Of a stretch of 40,819 nt of DNA, positions 15,329 to 22,987 are shown piece after piece. The notes below the pieces were generated by a model. That model did not search any database. It had not been told where the DNA came from and saw nothing but the letters and a program-made list of their open reading frames with translations. The translations under genes were made by a program, and so were the position numbers. Source of the stretch: CALBZH01 sp964538515 (lineage in GTDB: Bacteria; Desulfobacterota; Syntrophobacteria; Syntrophobacterales; Syntrophobacteraceae). Each line of letters opens with the position of its first letter. The first letter of the stretch is position 1. Location of the stretch: assembly GCA_964538515.1 (NCBI GenBank), contig CAZIEW010000050.1, positions 1 to 40,819 of the forward strand, given 5' to 3'.

Positions 15329-17948
15329 GGCACTCGTTTCCACGAGGGATCGTGCGCTCCAGAATGGATCCGATATCCGCGAGCATCTTGCACCGATGAT
15401 GGTTGTAAGCCGACTCGTTACCCATGATCATGTCGAGCTGACGTGTGTGCATGAGCAGGTAGCCGAGAATGCGCAGCTTTTCTTTCATGAAGGCTTCGTC
15501 ATACCCCTCGAGGCGGGCGAAGACTCCGTCCTCCTTGATTTCAACCCGGAAACCGAGCTCCTCCAAAATGCTCCCCACGAACTGGGCTCGCCTGAGGCGC
15601 CGATTGTAGTCTGCCGCACCGCCTTTGAACTGGAAGCTGATATAGTTCTCGCTCGGCCTGTCGCCCACCAGGGTTTCAATCGTCGAGAAATGGAAGCCGA
15701 AGCGGGAGCTCAAGCTGCAGAAATTTTTCGAGATCATGAAGTAGTTGCGATTGGTGTAATGCGACGGCATGGACGGATCCAAGGCCGGGTTGGCACTGGC
15801 CTCAAGAAGCACGGACATGAAGCCGCGCGTGTCGACCGGCGGAGGCCCTTCCCACGGGATGGCATTGATTCCTTCCCAAAGCGCCAGAACGGGAATCGAA
15901 ACGATGTTGTCCAACTTAACGAATTTGCCGGGAACATCGCCCTTGAACCCGTCATCCAGGTTGATAAACCACCACTGCATCGGAACGTCGCACCAGAGCT
16001 GCTTGCTGGCTCGCTCCGAAAAATGGTGCTCCTTACCGAAGTTGAACATCTCCTTCACCGACTTTTCGTGGCAAAAGCGGGTGATGTCGTGGAAGGTTCG
16101 GCAGTTCATGGGCCGAAAATCGGTTGAATCGGGATCCAGCAAGTAGAGAGGAATAATGTATTGAGACACTTCCTTCAGGACTTCGTAAACCGGGCTCCCC
16201 TCCATGAGGTTCTTCCTGGGCTCGGTCTGAGCAAGAAGCTCTTCGATCCGACCCCGATAAACGCAACGCCCATCAGCGTCCACCGTCACTTCCGCCCCCT
16301 GCGGAAGCAGCTCGGTCGCACCCTCGAGGCCGAACAGAGCCGGCACGCTGAACTCCCGAGCCACATTGGCCAAATGTCCCGCCACACTCCCCTGCTCCGT
16401 GATCACCGCGGACGCGCGACTCAGCAGCGCAGCCCAGCGGGGAAGCGCCTGGGCCGTCACAAGAACACCTCCCGCCGGGAATGACAAGGCATCGCTGTTC
16501 TTGCGGACCACAAAAACGGATCCCACGGCAACCCCCGAGCTGGCAGTCGAGCCTCCCTTCATCAGCACGGCATCGGGTGCGATCTCGACTCCTTTCGCCT
16601 GCTGTCGTTTGCTCGCTGCGTCCATTTGCTTGAGGGGTCGGCACTGCAAAATGTAGATGTCCCCGCTCTGGGCAATGGCCCACTCGACGTCCTGGGGGGT
16701 GCCGTAATAATCTTCAAGCCGCAGGGCGATGCGAGAAAGCTCCAAGATTTGCTCGTCGTCCAGGGAAGGAAGGTCGCTGCGATCACCGGTTTCCTCGAGG
16801 CGGCACACCCCTTCGTCCGGATAACAGACAAAGCGCTGGTGCTTCGGCTTCACATGCCGCTCCCGAATCGTTAAGGGCTCTTGACGCGACACGACGAACT
16901 CGTCCGGGGCCACACTGCCGTCCACAACGGATTTCGGGAGTCCCCACACGGAATTGATGATGACCGAGTCATCCCGGATGTTCAGGGGATTGCGCGAGTA
17001 AGTCACCCCACCAGCCACGGCATCCACCATCACCATGCAGCCCACACACATGGAAATGTCTTCATCCAGGATGCCGCGGTTCTGGCGATAGCTGATCGCC
17101 TGTAGACTGTATTTGCTCGCAACGATCTCTCGATAGGACTCGATCAGATAGTCACTGCTGACGTTCAGCTCCGAGCGGTACTGGCCCGCAAAGGACGTAT
17201 CCGCGGCGTCCTCCCCGAGGGCACTGCTCCGCATGGAAACCTTCACCCCTTCACCGTGAGCCTTTTCCAGCTCCGCGTATTCTTGCATGATGGCCTGCTG
17301 CAAGTCGTCCGGCACCTTGGAGCGAATGATCAACTGCTGGATGTCGGCGCTCAAGGCATAGAGCTCATCCAGGTTTTCCGCTTCCGTGGACTGCAGCCGG
17401 CGATCGATTTCATGCTGGAGGTCGTTGTGCTCGAAAAAACGTCGGTAGGCCTGGGCGGTGATCACGAAGCCCGGCGGGACGCGCAGATTCAAATGGTTGT
17501 AGACCTCCCCCACGTTGGCCATCTTGCTGCCCGTTTGGTCGGCCAGGTTCTTGTCGATTTTGGAGAAAGGCAGCACGAGGTGCTCCCCTTTGGGGGCCGT
17601 GCGCTGGGAGAGAACCCTATTGATCTGCTCCTGAATATGCCGGAACCGCTCGTATAGGGCTTCGTATTTGTTGGGAGCCAGCTCATCGAGGTTCTTGATG
17701 ATCCTAAAGACGTTGACCCCGACGGCGGTAGAGTTGGCCCGCACGAACGACATGCCGAACGGGCGGCTGCCGCGCAGGGCCTGCTCCATTTCGGACATGA
17801 TCTCCAAGGCCTTGTTGTTCGCGGCGAGAAGGAGCTTGAAGTTGTGGTAGCGAGCCTTGAACGCCGCCCTGAGCTCTTCGACCGCCTCGGCGGAGAGCTC
17901 GTCCTTGTGCTTCCGAAACCGTTTGAAGAAGTCGAGCAGCTTGGACAT
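15318..17948 (-). CDS. PEP-synthase/PPDK-like phosphotransferase lacking the PEP-binding barrel
   Basis: An 876-residue protein. Residues 1-115 are a helical N-terminal part with no family I recognise. Residues about 130-440 are the ATP-grasp domain shared by pyruvate phosphate dikinase, PEP synthase and rifampin phosphotransferase (TGSKMANVGEVYN, VSMRSSALGEDAADTSFAGQ, DVEWAI then IYILQCRPL). Residues 465-565 are the swivelling phospho-His domain with catalytic H525 (EQGSVAGHLANVARE). Residues 580-876 do not look like the PEP/pyruvate TIM barrel and are unrecognised, rich in aromatic residues. Phosphate from ATP should reach H525 and then an unknown acceptor. It overlaps a GAF kinase and follows a receiver gene by 133 bp, so a signalling role is likely. 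Start ATG 17948. Confidence 0.85.
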   Translation of the reverse strand: MSKLLDFFKRFRKHKDELSAEAVEELRAAFKARYHNFKLLLAANNKALEIMSEMEQALRGSRPFGMSFVRANSTAVGVNVFRIIKNLDELAPNKYEALYERFRHIQEQINRVLSQRTAPKGEHLVLPFSKIDKNLADQTGSKMANVGEVYNHLNLRVPPGFVITAQAYRRFFEHNDLQHEIDRRLQSTEAENLDELYALSADIQQLIIRSKVPDDLQQAIMQEYAELEKAHGEGVKVSMRSSALGEDAADTSFAGQYRSELNVSSDYLIESYREIVASKYSLQAISYRQNRGILDEDISMCVGCMVMVDAVAGGVTYSRNPLNIRDDSVIINSVWGLPKSVVDGSVAPDEFVVSRQEPLTIRERHVKPKHQRFVCYPDEGVCRLEETGDRSDLPSLDDEQILELSRIALRLEDYYGTPQDVEWAIAQSGDIYILQCRPLKQMDAASKRQQAKGVEIAPDAVLMKGGSTASSGVAVGSVFVVRKNSDALSFPAGGVLVTAQALPRWAALLSRASAVITEQGSVAGHLANVAREFSVPALFGLEGATELLPQGAEVTVDADGRCVYRGRIEELLAQTEPRKNLMEGSPVYEVLKEVSQYIIPLYLLDPDSTDFRPMNCRTFHDITRFCHEKSVKEMFNFGKEHHFSERASKQLWCDVPMQWWFINLDDGFKGDVPGKFVKLDNIVSIPVLALWEGINAIPWEGPPPVDTRGFMSVLLEASANPALDPSMPSHYTNRNYFMISKNFCSLSSRFGFHFSTIETLVGDRPSENYISFQFKGGAADYNRRLRRAQFVGSILEELGFRVEIKEDGVFARLEGYDEAFMKEKLRILGYLLMHTRQLDMIMGNESAYNHHRCKMLADIGSILERTIPRGNECHAS

Positions 17949-18081
17949 GGGTTATCCTGGCGATCAAGAGGGTCCGTTGAGCCTCGTTTCTTACTTCCTC
18001 ACGAGGAGACACAAAATCCTGCTAGGCGGCAGGGAAGGCCTCTGGCTGGAGAGAACCCTGGCAATCCGGCGCCAAGCCTGG

Positions 18082-18498
18082 CTATGAGGAGGATTTCGGG
18101 GTTGCCGGCTCGGCGCCCCGCTCCCGAAGCTGCTTCTTCTGGAAGGCGTCCTGGAGCTTGTAAAGCAGCTCGTCGATGTCCATGGGCTTCATGAGATAAT
18201 CAAAGGCGCCGAGCTCCATTCCCTGGATGGCCACTTCCATGTTGGCGTGCCCTGTCAGCATGATCACTTCGACCATCGGGTTGCAGCGTTTGATCTCTCG
18301 CAGAGCCTCCAGACCATCCATGCCGGGCATCTTGACATCCAGGACAACCACGTCTACAGGGTTCTCCTTGAGGAACGCGATGGCGTCCTGAGCATTGTTC
18401 CTTCCGGCAACCGTCAACTTCCGTTTGGTGAGCCGTTTGACAAGTGTCTCCAGGAATTCTTCCTCATCGTCAACCAACAGAACACGGAATGCATCCAC
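18082..18498 (-). CDS. Single-domain response regulator
   Basis: A 138-residue stand-alone receiver with an acidic pair (LLVDDEEEF), phosphoacceptor Asp in VVVLDVKMPGMDG, Thr in IMLTGHAN and Lys in YLMKPMDIDEL, all intact. A short charged Pro/Ser tail replaces an output domain. The start is GTG at 18498-18496, eight bases after GGAGG; a longer upstream frame has no ribosome site and unlikely composition. It precedes the PEP-synthase-like gene by 133 bp and then the GAF kinase, forming a receiver - phosphotransferase - kinase set. The 18499-18680 leader holds only a weak promoter-like pair. Confidence 0.9.
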   Translation of the reverse strand: MDAFRVLLVDDEEEFLETLVKRLTKRKLTVAGRNNAQDAIAFLKENPVDVVVLDVKMPGMDGLEALREIKRCNPMVEVIMLTGHANMEVAIQGMELGAFDYLMKPMDIDELLYKLQDAFQKKQLRERGAEPATPKSSS

Positions 18499-18680
18499 TA
18501 GACTCGCCTCCCCTGATTCGTCCACCCACCTGGCCTGGAGCCAAGATTTGATCGCCCATAAGTCTCCAAAGCGCGGAGTCGCACTCGATCCCTCTCTCAC
18601 GAATGGGAAAGTCAGAATACTCCAAAAGGTGGAACAGAACAACAAACTTGGGTGAACGGAAGACGCCGAACGAACGAGAG

Positions 18681-19121
18681 TCAAGACTCCTCCTCATCAA
18701 TCGTTTTGTCGGCCCCTCGATACTGCGGACCACCAGGCGGGCGATTTCCATGGCGCTGCGTCAGGACATCTCTCACTACACGCTTGAGAACATCGGTGTT
18801 CTCGGTTTTCTCCACGAAAGCCGCTCCCGTGGTCAGCGGGACAGCACCCGCGGGGTATTCACTCGAATAGCCGTGGATCACCACCGGGATCGAGCACACC
18901 CCTTCCCGCAGTCGTTTCTGAACTGCGAGCCCTCCAGCATCCTGCAGCTCGGGGTCCAGGACGACCAGGTCCGGCGGAGCCTCTCCTCTCAAATAAGCCA
19001 CCAGCTCCTTTCCATCTCTCGCCACCCAAACATCATAGCCCTCCGAGGTCAGCTCGCGCCGCAAAAGGTCTCGCACATGGCGATTCGTGTCGGTTACGAG
19101 GATGGTGAACGAGCCAAGCAT
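18681..19121 (-). CDS. Atypical response regulator receiver
   Basis: A 146-residue receiver. D56 (LVVLDPELQD) is the phosphoacceptor, D11 one of the acidic pair (LVTDTN), and a Lys follows in AAFVEKTEN. The usual Thr strand reads VVIHGYSSE, with His at or next to the switch position. A 25-residue hydrophilic tail ends DEEES. Start ATG 19121 has AGGA upstream. It lies 182 bp before the next receiver and downstream of a strong terminator, so it needs its own promoter; a short TTGCC-AC-GGCAA dyad (19144-19155) lies in that space. Which kinase phosphorylates it is unknown. Confidence 0.85.
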   Translation of the reverse strand: MLGSFTILVTDTNRHVRDLLRRELTSEGYDVWVARDGKELVAYLRGEAPPDLVVLDPELQDAGGLAVQKRLREGVCSIPVVIHGYSSEYPAGAVPLTTGAAFVEKTENTDVLKRVVRDVLTQRHGNRPPGGPQYRGADKTIDEEES

Positions 19122-19180
19122 GGAGGTCCTGTCGGTCTGGAGGTTGCCACGGCAAGCAATCCGAAAGGCCGGAGAAAAGA

Positions 19181-19213
19181 CGAGGGCGAGGGGCGGCTGG
19201 CCCCTCGCCCTCG
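19181..19213 (-). terminator. Rho-independent terminator of the TauE-Usp operon
   Basis: A perfect 14-bp GC-rich stem (19181-19194 with 19200-19213) with a 5-nt loop lies 40 bp after the UspA stop. On the minus strand it is followed by TCTTTTCT. It separates this operon from the receiver gene at 19121. Confidence 0.85.
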
Positions 19214-19252
19214 AGAGCCGTCGCTCAGGATCGAGCCGGCAAAGTCGTCACA

Positions 19253-19699
19253 TCACGCGTCTTTCATTTTGACGAGGTGGACCGAGCAAGGGCTGTACTT
19301 GGCCACCTGCGACGCCACGCTCCCGAGCTTGAAGCGGGCTGACGGACTCATGCCGCGGCTTCCCATCACGATCAAGTCCATGCCTTCCTTCTCGGCAAAA
19401 TCGATGATGGCGTCGGGCACGGAAGACGGCGCAAGCAGGGACTGGCTGCCGGCACAGGTGACGCCGGCGCCCGAGAGAACCTCACAGGCTTTCTTCACGG
19501 CGTCATCGGCGACCTTCCCAAACGCTTCCACGTGGCGATCCCGACGCGCGGGGGAGATCTCATGCTCTTCCATCCCCCCGATGTAAGGAATCACACTGAT
19601 GACATAGACTTCGGCCCCTTTCATTTGTACGAAGTCCAGAGCTACCTTGACCGCTTCCAGCGAGTAGACGGAGCCGTCTACGGGCACCAATATCTTCAT
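19253..19699 (-). CDS. Universal stress protein (single UspA domain)
   Basis: A 148-residue protein. It opens with MKILVPVDGSVYSLEAV and has the ATP-binding signature MGSRGM, nine residues, then GSVASQVAKYSPCSV (G-2x-G-9x-G-S), so it should bind ATP. It is the last gene of the operon TauE-permease, two-TM protein, UspA, starting 12 bp after the middle gene, and is followed by a strong terminator. Usp domains can bind and regulate membrane transporters, so control of the TauE-type permease is a reasonable guess. Start ATG 19699. Confidence 0.94.
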   Translation of the reverse strand: MKILVPVDGSVYSLEAVKVALDFVQMKGAEVYVISVIPYIGGMEEHEISPARRDRHVEAFGKVADDAVKKACEVLSGAGVTCAGSQSLLAPSSVPDAIIDFAEKEGMDLIVMGSRGMSPSARFKLGSVASQVAKYSPCSVHLVKMKDA

Positions 19700-19711
19700 T
19701 CGCGTCCCTCC

Positions 19712-20419
19712 CTACACCTCTTTTTTAACTTTGGCCTTCTTCATGCTCAGCCCAATGCCGTCAAACAGGTAGTAAATGGCATACCCCCACCACATGGTGT
19801 AGAGGACATAGAAAACGAGCAATCCCACCACCGTTCCAGCCTTGCCCAGAATGTCTTCAGCCGGGATTTTGTAATAGTTGTACGCAGGCTCAACGCCCTT
19901 TTTCAACACATCGTTAATGATGTTTGCTTCATCAATCATCTTCTGCTTCTGAAGCTCTTTGATAGACTTATTGAGAATGTCCCATTGAAGCTTCACAACC
20001 GGCTTTTCTTCCATCCCCGGGTACCTGGAAACGATTTCCTCACCTTTGTTGTGGTACATGGAATCTGCGTCTTTCAGCACTACCGCGAGCAGCTTCCCAA
20101 GATCAGCGGTAACCTTGATTTCACCCTGGGGCGTGCCCACCTGAGCTCCCATCGCCATGAATACCTTGGCAGCCGCATCCGCCTTGTCAGTCTTGACGGT
20201 GAACGAGACTTCCTTTCCAGCGTACTTCTCGACCTTCTTACTGATGTCGGGGATGAAATAGGACGAGCCTTTGGAAAGTTTATTGAAAAGATCGTCCGAA
20301 TACTCCAAGCCGTTCTTTCCACCACCGAATACGGGAGAAAAGATCAGGATGAGCACGCCGAAAAACGATATGGCAAGCAAGATCCCGGTGTTAAACGGTC
20401 CTTTGTGTCGTACCAACAT
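19712..20419 (-). CDS. Two-TM membrane protein with periplasmic domain, unrecognised
   Basis: A 235-residue protein. An N-terminal membrane helix (about 11-30, GILLAISFFGVLILIFSPVF) is followed by about 165 polar residues with alternating strands and helices, then a C-terminal helix (about 198-222, aromatic-rich) and a short basic tail ending KKAKVKKEV. This gives a large extracytoplasmic domain between two anchors. I do not recognise the family. It begins 2 bp after the TauE/SafE stop and 12 bp before UspA, so it is probably a subunit or accessory of the permease. Start ATG 20419 follows GGAGG by seven bases. Confidence 0.8.
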   Translation of the reverse strand: MLVRHKGPFNTGILLAISFFGVLILIFSPVFGGGKNGLEYSDDLFNKLSKGSSYFIPDISKKVEKYAGKEVSFTVKTDKADAAAKVFMAMGAQVGTPQGEIKVTADLGKLLAVVLKDADSMYHNKGEEIVSRYPGMEEKPVVKLQWDILNKSIKELQKQKMIDEANIINDVLKKGVEPAYNYYKIPAEDILGKAGTVVGLLVFYVLYTMWWGYAIYYLFDGIGLSMKKAKVKKEV

Positions 20420-20421
20420 GC

Positions 20422-21672
20422 TTAATCCTCCTCTCTCAATTGCCCCACGTTGCCAAAAAACTTGGCGAAGATCCAACCACCGAAGATAGCCACCACGATC
20501 CAGAAGATGTAGTTGCCAACGGTTTCCACCGTGTTCACGAATGCCGGAGAAAAGTTCACCACTTCAAGCTCGGTAAACTTCTTGGGGAGCGTTGCCACGC
20601 GATTGATGAAACCGGCAATGATGGAGACCGCATAAAAGCCACGGATATGGATGCCTTTGACCACCTTCGTCGTGAGGGCGCCGACCTGGATGCCGAGGAG
20701 CGAGCCGATCAGCATCCCCATGGCCAGCGTGTAGAAGACGTAGCCGTAAATGGCGTACTGGCCGATGGCGGCAAGGCCCGCCGTAAAGATGATCTGGAGA
20801 ATGTCGGTTCCCACCGTCGTCATGGAGGAAACGCCAAAGATGTACACGAACATGGGGAAAGTGATGAATCCGCCGCCGACGCCCATGATGGCCGCCATGA
20901 TGCCGACCACCACGCCGCCCATGGCGATGATCACGCCCGAGAGCTTCTTGCCGCCCGGAACGAAGTCTTCGTCAAACGTGACCATGGGGGGGATGTTCAG
21001 ATTCTGCAGCTTCGTCGCCAGTGCGGGCGTACCGGTGGCCGGCCCCCCGTGGGCATCTCCGCCACCACCGCCCTTGCTGGACTTGAAGTAATCGATCAAC
21101 GCATAGAATCCCAGGAAACCCAATAGAACACCGTAAACCGTGCTGATGAATGCCTCGCTCAGGAGAGGATCTTTGTTGTATAGCGCCTTGTTAATGTAGC
21201 CGCCGATGAATGTGCCTCCGCCCGAGCCCACGAGAAAGGCAATGGCCAGGGGTACGGACACGTTCCCGAGCTTCTTGTGAACCGTCGTGCCCATGATGGC
21301 CTTGGCGAAGATGTGAAACAGGTCGGTACCCACCGCGAGAATGCCCTTCACGCCAGCCGCCATGAGGGCCGGCGTGATGATGAAGCCGCCGCCCGCCCCG
21401 ATACAGCCCGTGATCAGGCCGGCAGCCAATCCAACGGCCATGGATACGAGGAAGATGGTCGTCGTGTAGAAAGCCGGGGCATACGCCGTCTTGCTTCCCA
21501 CCATGTCCGCTGCTTCCAGGAACGAGACCGCGATGATGGGAAGCGACATCAGAAGCAGAACCAGCAGCTTCTTCCGGTTCCTGATGATCGACATGGAGAC
21601 CTCAATGTCCCATTGCGCGTGCGCCACCGAAGCCGCTTTGAGGAATTCAAACACCTGCCTTGGACCACTCAT
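20422..21672 (-). CDS. TauE/SafE-family permease
   Basis: A 416-residue membrane protein of the TauE/SafE family, linked in other bacteria to export of sulfite, sulfoacetate or related organosulfur anions. Two repeats of the family motif are visible: GLITGCIGAGGGFIITPAL in the first half and GIMAAIMGVGGGFITFPMF in the second, each followed by a GTD motif (VGTDLFHIF; VGTDILQII). A Gly-rich cytosolic loop with a charged stretch lies between the halves. Start ATG 21672 has AAGGAGG eight bases upstream. A sigma-54 promoter lies about 245 bp upstream. The substrate is not certain; sulfur anion export suits a sulfate-reducing host. Confidence 0.92.
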   Translation of the reverse strand: MSGPRQVFEFLKAASVAHAQWDIEVSMSIIRNRKKLLVLLLMSLPIIAVSFLEAADMVGSKTAYAPAFYTTTIFLVSMAVGLAAGLITGCIGAGGGFIITPALMAAGVKGILAVGTDLFHIFAKAIMGTTVHKKLGNVSVPLAIAFLVGSGGGTFIGGYINKALYNKDPLLSEAFISTVYGVLLGFLGFYALIDYFKSSKGGGGGDAHGGPATGTPALATKLQNLNIPPMVTFDEDFVPGGKKLSGVIIAMGGVVVGIMAAIMGVGGGFITFPMFVYIFGVSSMTTVGTDILQIIFTAGLAAIGQYAIYGYVFYTLAMGMLIGSLLGIQVGALTTKVVKGIHIRGFYAVSIIAGFINRVATLPKKFTELEVVNFSPAFVNTVETVGNYIFWIVVAIFGGWIFAKFFGNVGQLREED

Positions 21673-21914
21673 TGAATCAACCTCCTTCAGTCATTCACCT
21701 CGTCCAATCACCCACCGCCGCAACACCGTAAACGCTCTCCCGATGCAGCCCCGCCGTACCTCCCTTCAGCGCGCCGCGATTGAGTGAGCGTTTACACAAT
21801 CAGGACCCACGGATCCCGGAACAGCCGCGTGGATGTTCCGCTTCCGTCACCAGATCGCGAAGCATCGAACGTGGCCGCCTATGGACCCACTTTCACAAAA
21901 CGACCCAACCCATT

Positions 21915-21930
21915 GGCAATGGTCATGCCA
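21915..21930 (-). promoter_or_regulatory. Sigma-54 promoter of the TauE-Usp operon
   Basis: On the minus strand TGGCAT-N5-TTGCC matches the RpoN consensus with one change. Predicted transcription starts near 21903, leaving a leader of about 230 nt to the permease start at 21672. The remaining 21673-22186 holds no convincing gene. Confidence 0.65.
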
Positions 21931-22038
21931 GCTCGTGTGCGCCCGACGGCTCACTGCTCGTTTGAGGAATGACAACGGAATTTCTAGTGCAGGGAAGATG
22001 GCTGAAGCGTAAAGGAAGGCACTGAGGTGTCAGGTTTT

Positions 22039-22053
22039 TTTACAGCCTGTAAA
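22039..22053. repeat. Inverted repeat, candidate enhancer site
   Basis: TTTACAG-C-CTGTAAA is a perfect 7-bp dyad with a 1-bp centre. It lies about 140 bp upstream of the predicted sigma-54 start at 21903, the normal distance for an activator-binding enhancer. It could instead be an unrelated dyad. Confidence 0.45.
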
Positions 22054-22186
22054 GAAGCTTGTTGGAAAGTCTGCGACCGGTCTTGTGAGGTCCCCCCACA
22101 AACAGCGAGAGCGCATGAACGGGTGAAAGGCAGCGGTTGGAACGGGCTGAGCCACGGCCCCCCTCAACCCCGTACCAATCAGGATC

Positions 22187-22987
22187 TCATCCGTGCCCAT
22201 CCATGGGCTCATCCGTGGGCATCCGCGTGCCGCTCTGAATCGCAACGTGCGAGTCACCCGATCCCCCGAGGCGACTCAGGATGAGTGAGGAAAAATCCAC
22301 GAGCGGTTCAACGGGCTTGAAACCGTCGAGGCAGCAGGCGGCTAAATCGAGCCAAGCGTGCGCCCCGTCGATCACGGCCCCGTCGCTGCTGGCCAGAATG
22401 CAGCCCGATGCAGCCAGCTCGCGCTCGGGAACCGGGACCGCGCTCGCCTCGCCAGCCAATCCCGTCGCCCTCAGCCGGTCCCTGTAGAGGGCTGCAAGCT
22501 CTCCGCTGCGGCTCATGGGCGCATCGAAGAAAAACAGCACCCGCACCGGCCGATGCAGCTCGAAAAAGCGAACGATCAGGTCCACGGCCATGGCGGTGAC
22601 TTCCGTCATTCGGAACCGGGCGGACAAACCGGCCAAGTCCCGCAAGGCCCCGTCGTTGGCCTTGATCAAGGGGCGTCCGAGGAGGCCGCTTTCGACGGTG
22701 ATCTGAACATTGTGCCCGTCCACGGCAACACAGGCGCCAAGCCAGTCCGCCCCGCCGCGCCGGCTGGCCTTTCGGCTCAGGGCAACCTTTTGTGCGAAGA
22801 CGCCCCGGTTGAGCAGCTCCCGCTCGATCTGCGCGAGCGCATAGCGGTTTCCGACCCAGTCACGGGCGGACGCCCGGGGATACCCTCGATTCTGGAAGTG
22901 GTAGAAGTCCAGGGCGGCCTCTTGCAACAGAAGCATGCGGGACGCCCGCCAGAAAGCCGCGGTTTGCATGTCTGGCCGCCCACTCAA
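22187..22987 (-). CDS. DUF434/COG2454-type uncharacterised protein
   Basis: A 266-residue soluble protein resembling the DUF434 family. An N-terminal helical part (YHFQNRGYPRASARDWVGNRY) is followed by VDGHNVQITVESGLLGRPL, DLIVRFFELHRPVRVLFFFD, APMSRSGELAA and ILASSDGAVIDGA. The repeated Asp-containing strand ends (VDGHN, FFDAP, SSDGAVID) suggest a metal-dependent, PIN-like nuclease-type active site, though the family's function is not known to me. The start is TTG 22987 overlapping the acyl-CoA ligase stop by 4 bp (TTGA), or ATG 22969. It is the last gene of the etf/acyl-CoA ligase run. Confidence 0.75.
   Translation of the reverse strand: MSGRPDMQTAAFWRASRMLLLQEAALDFYHFQNRGYPRASARDWVGNRYALAQIERELLNRGVFAQKVALSRKASRRGGADWLGACVAVDGHNVQITVESGLLGRPLIKANDGALRDLAGLSARFRMTEVTAMAVDLIVRFFELHRPVRVLFFFDAPMSRSGELAALYRDRLRATGLAGEASAVPVPERELAASGCILASSDGAVIDGAHAWLDLAACCLDGFKPVEPLVDFSSLILSRLGGSGDSHVAIQSGTRMPTDEPMDGHG

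Noticed and set aside
18061..18074. Possible sigma-54 site TGGCGC-N4-TTGC upstream of the PEP-synthase-like gene
   Set aside because: The spacer is 4 instead of 5 bases; RpoN spacing is strict, so I do not call it.
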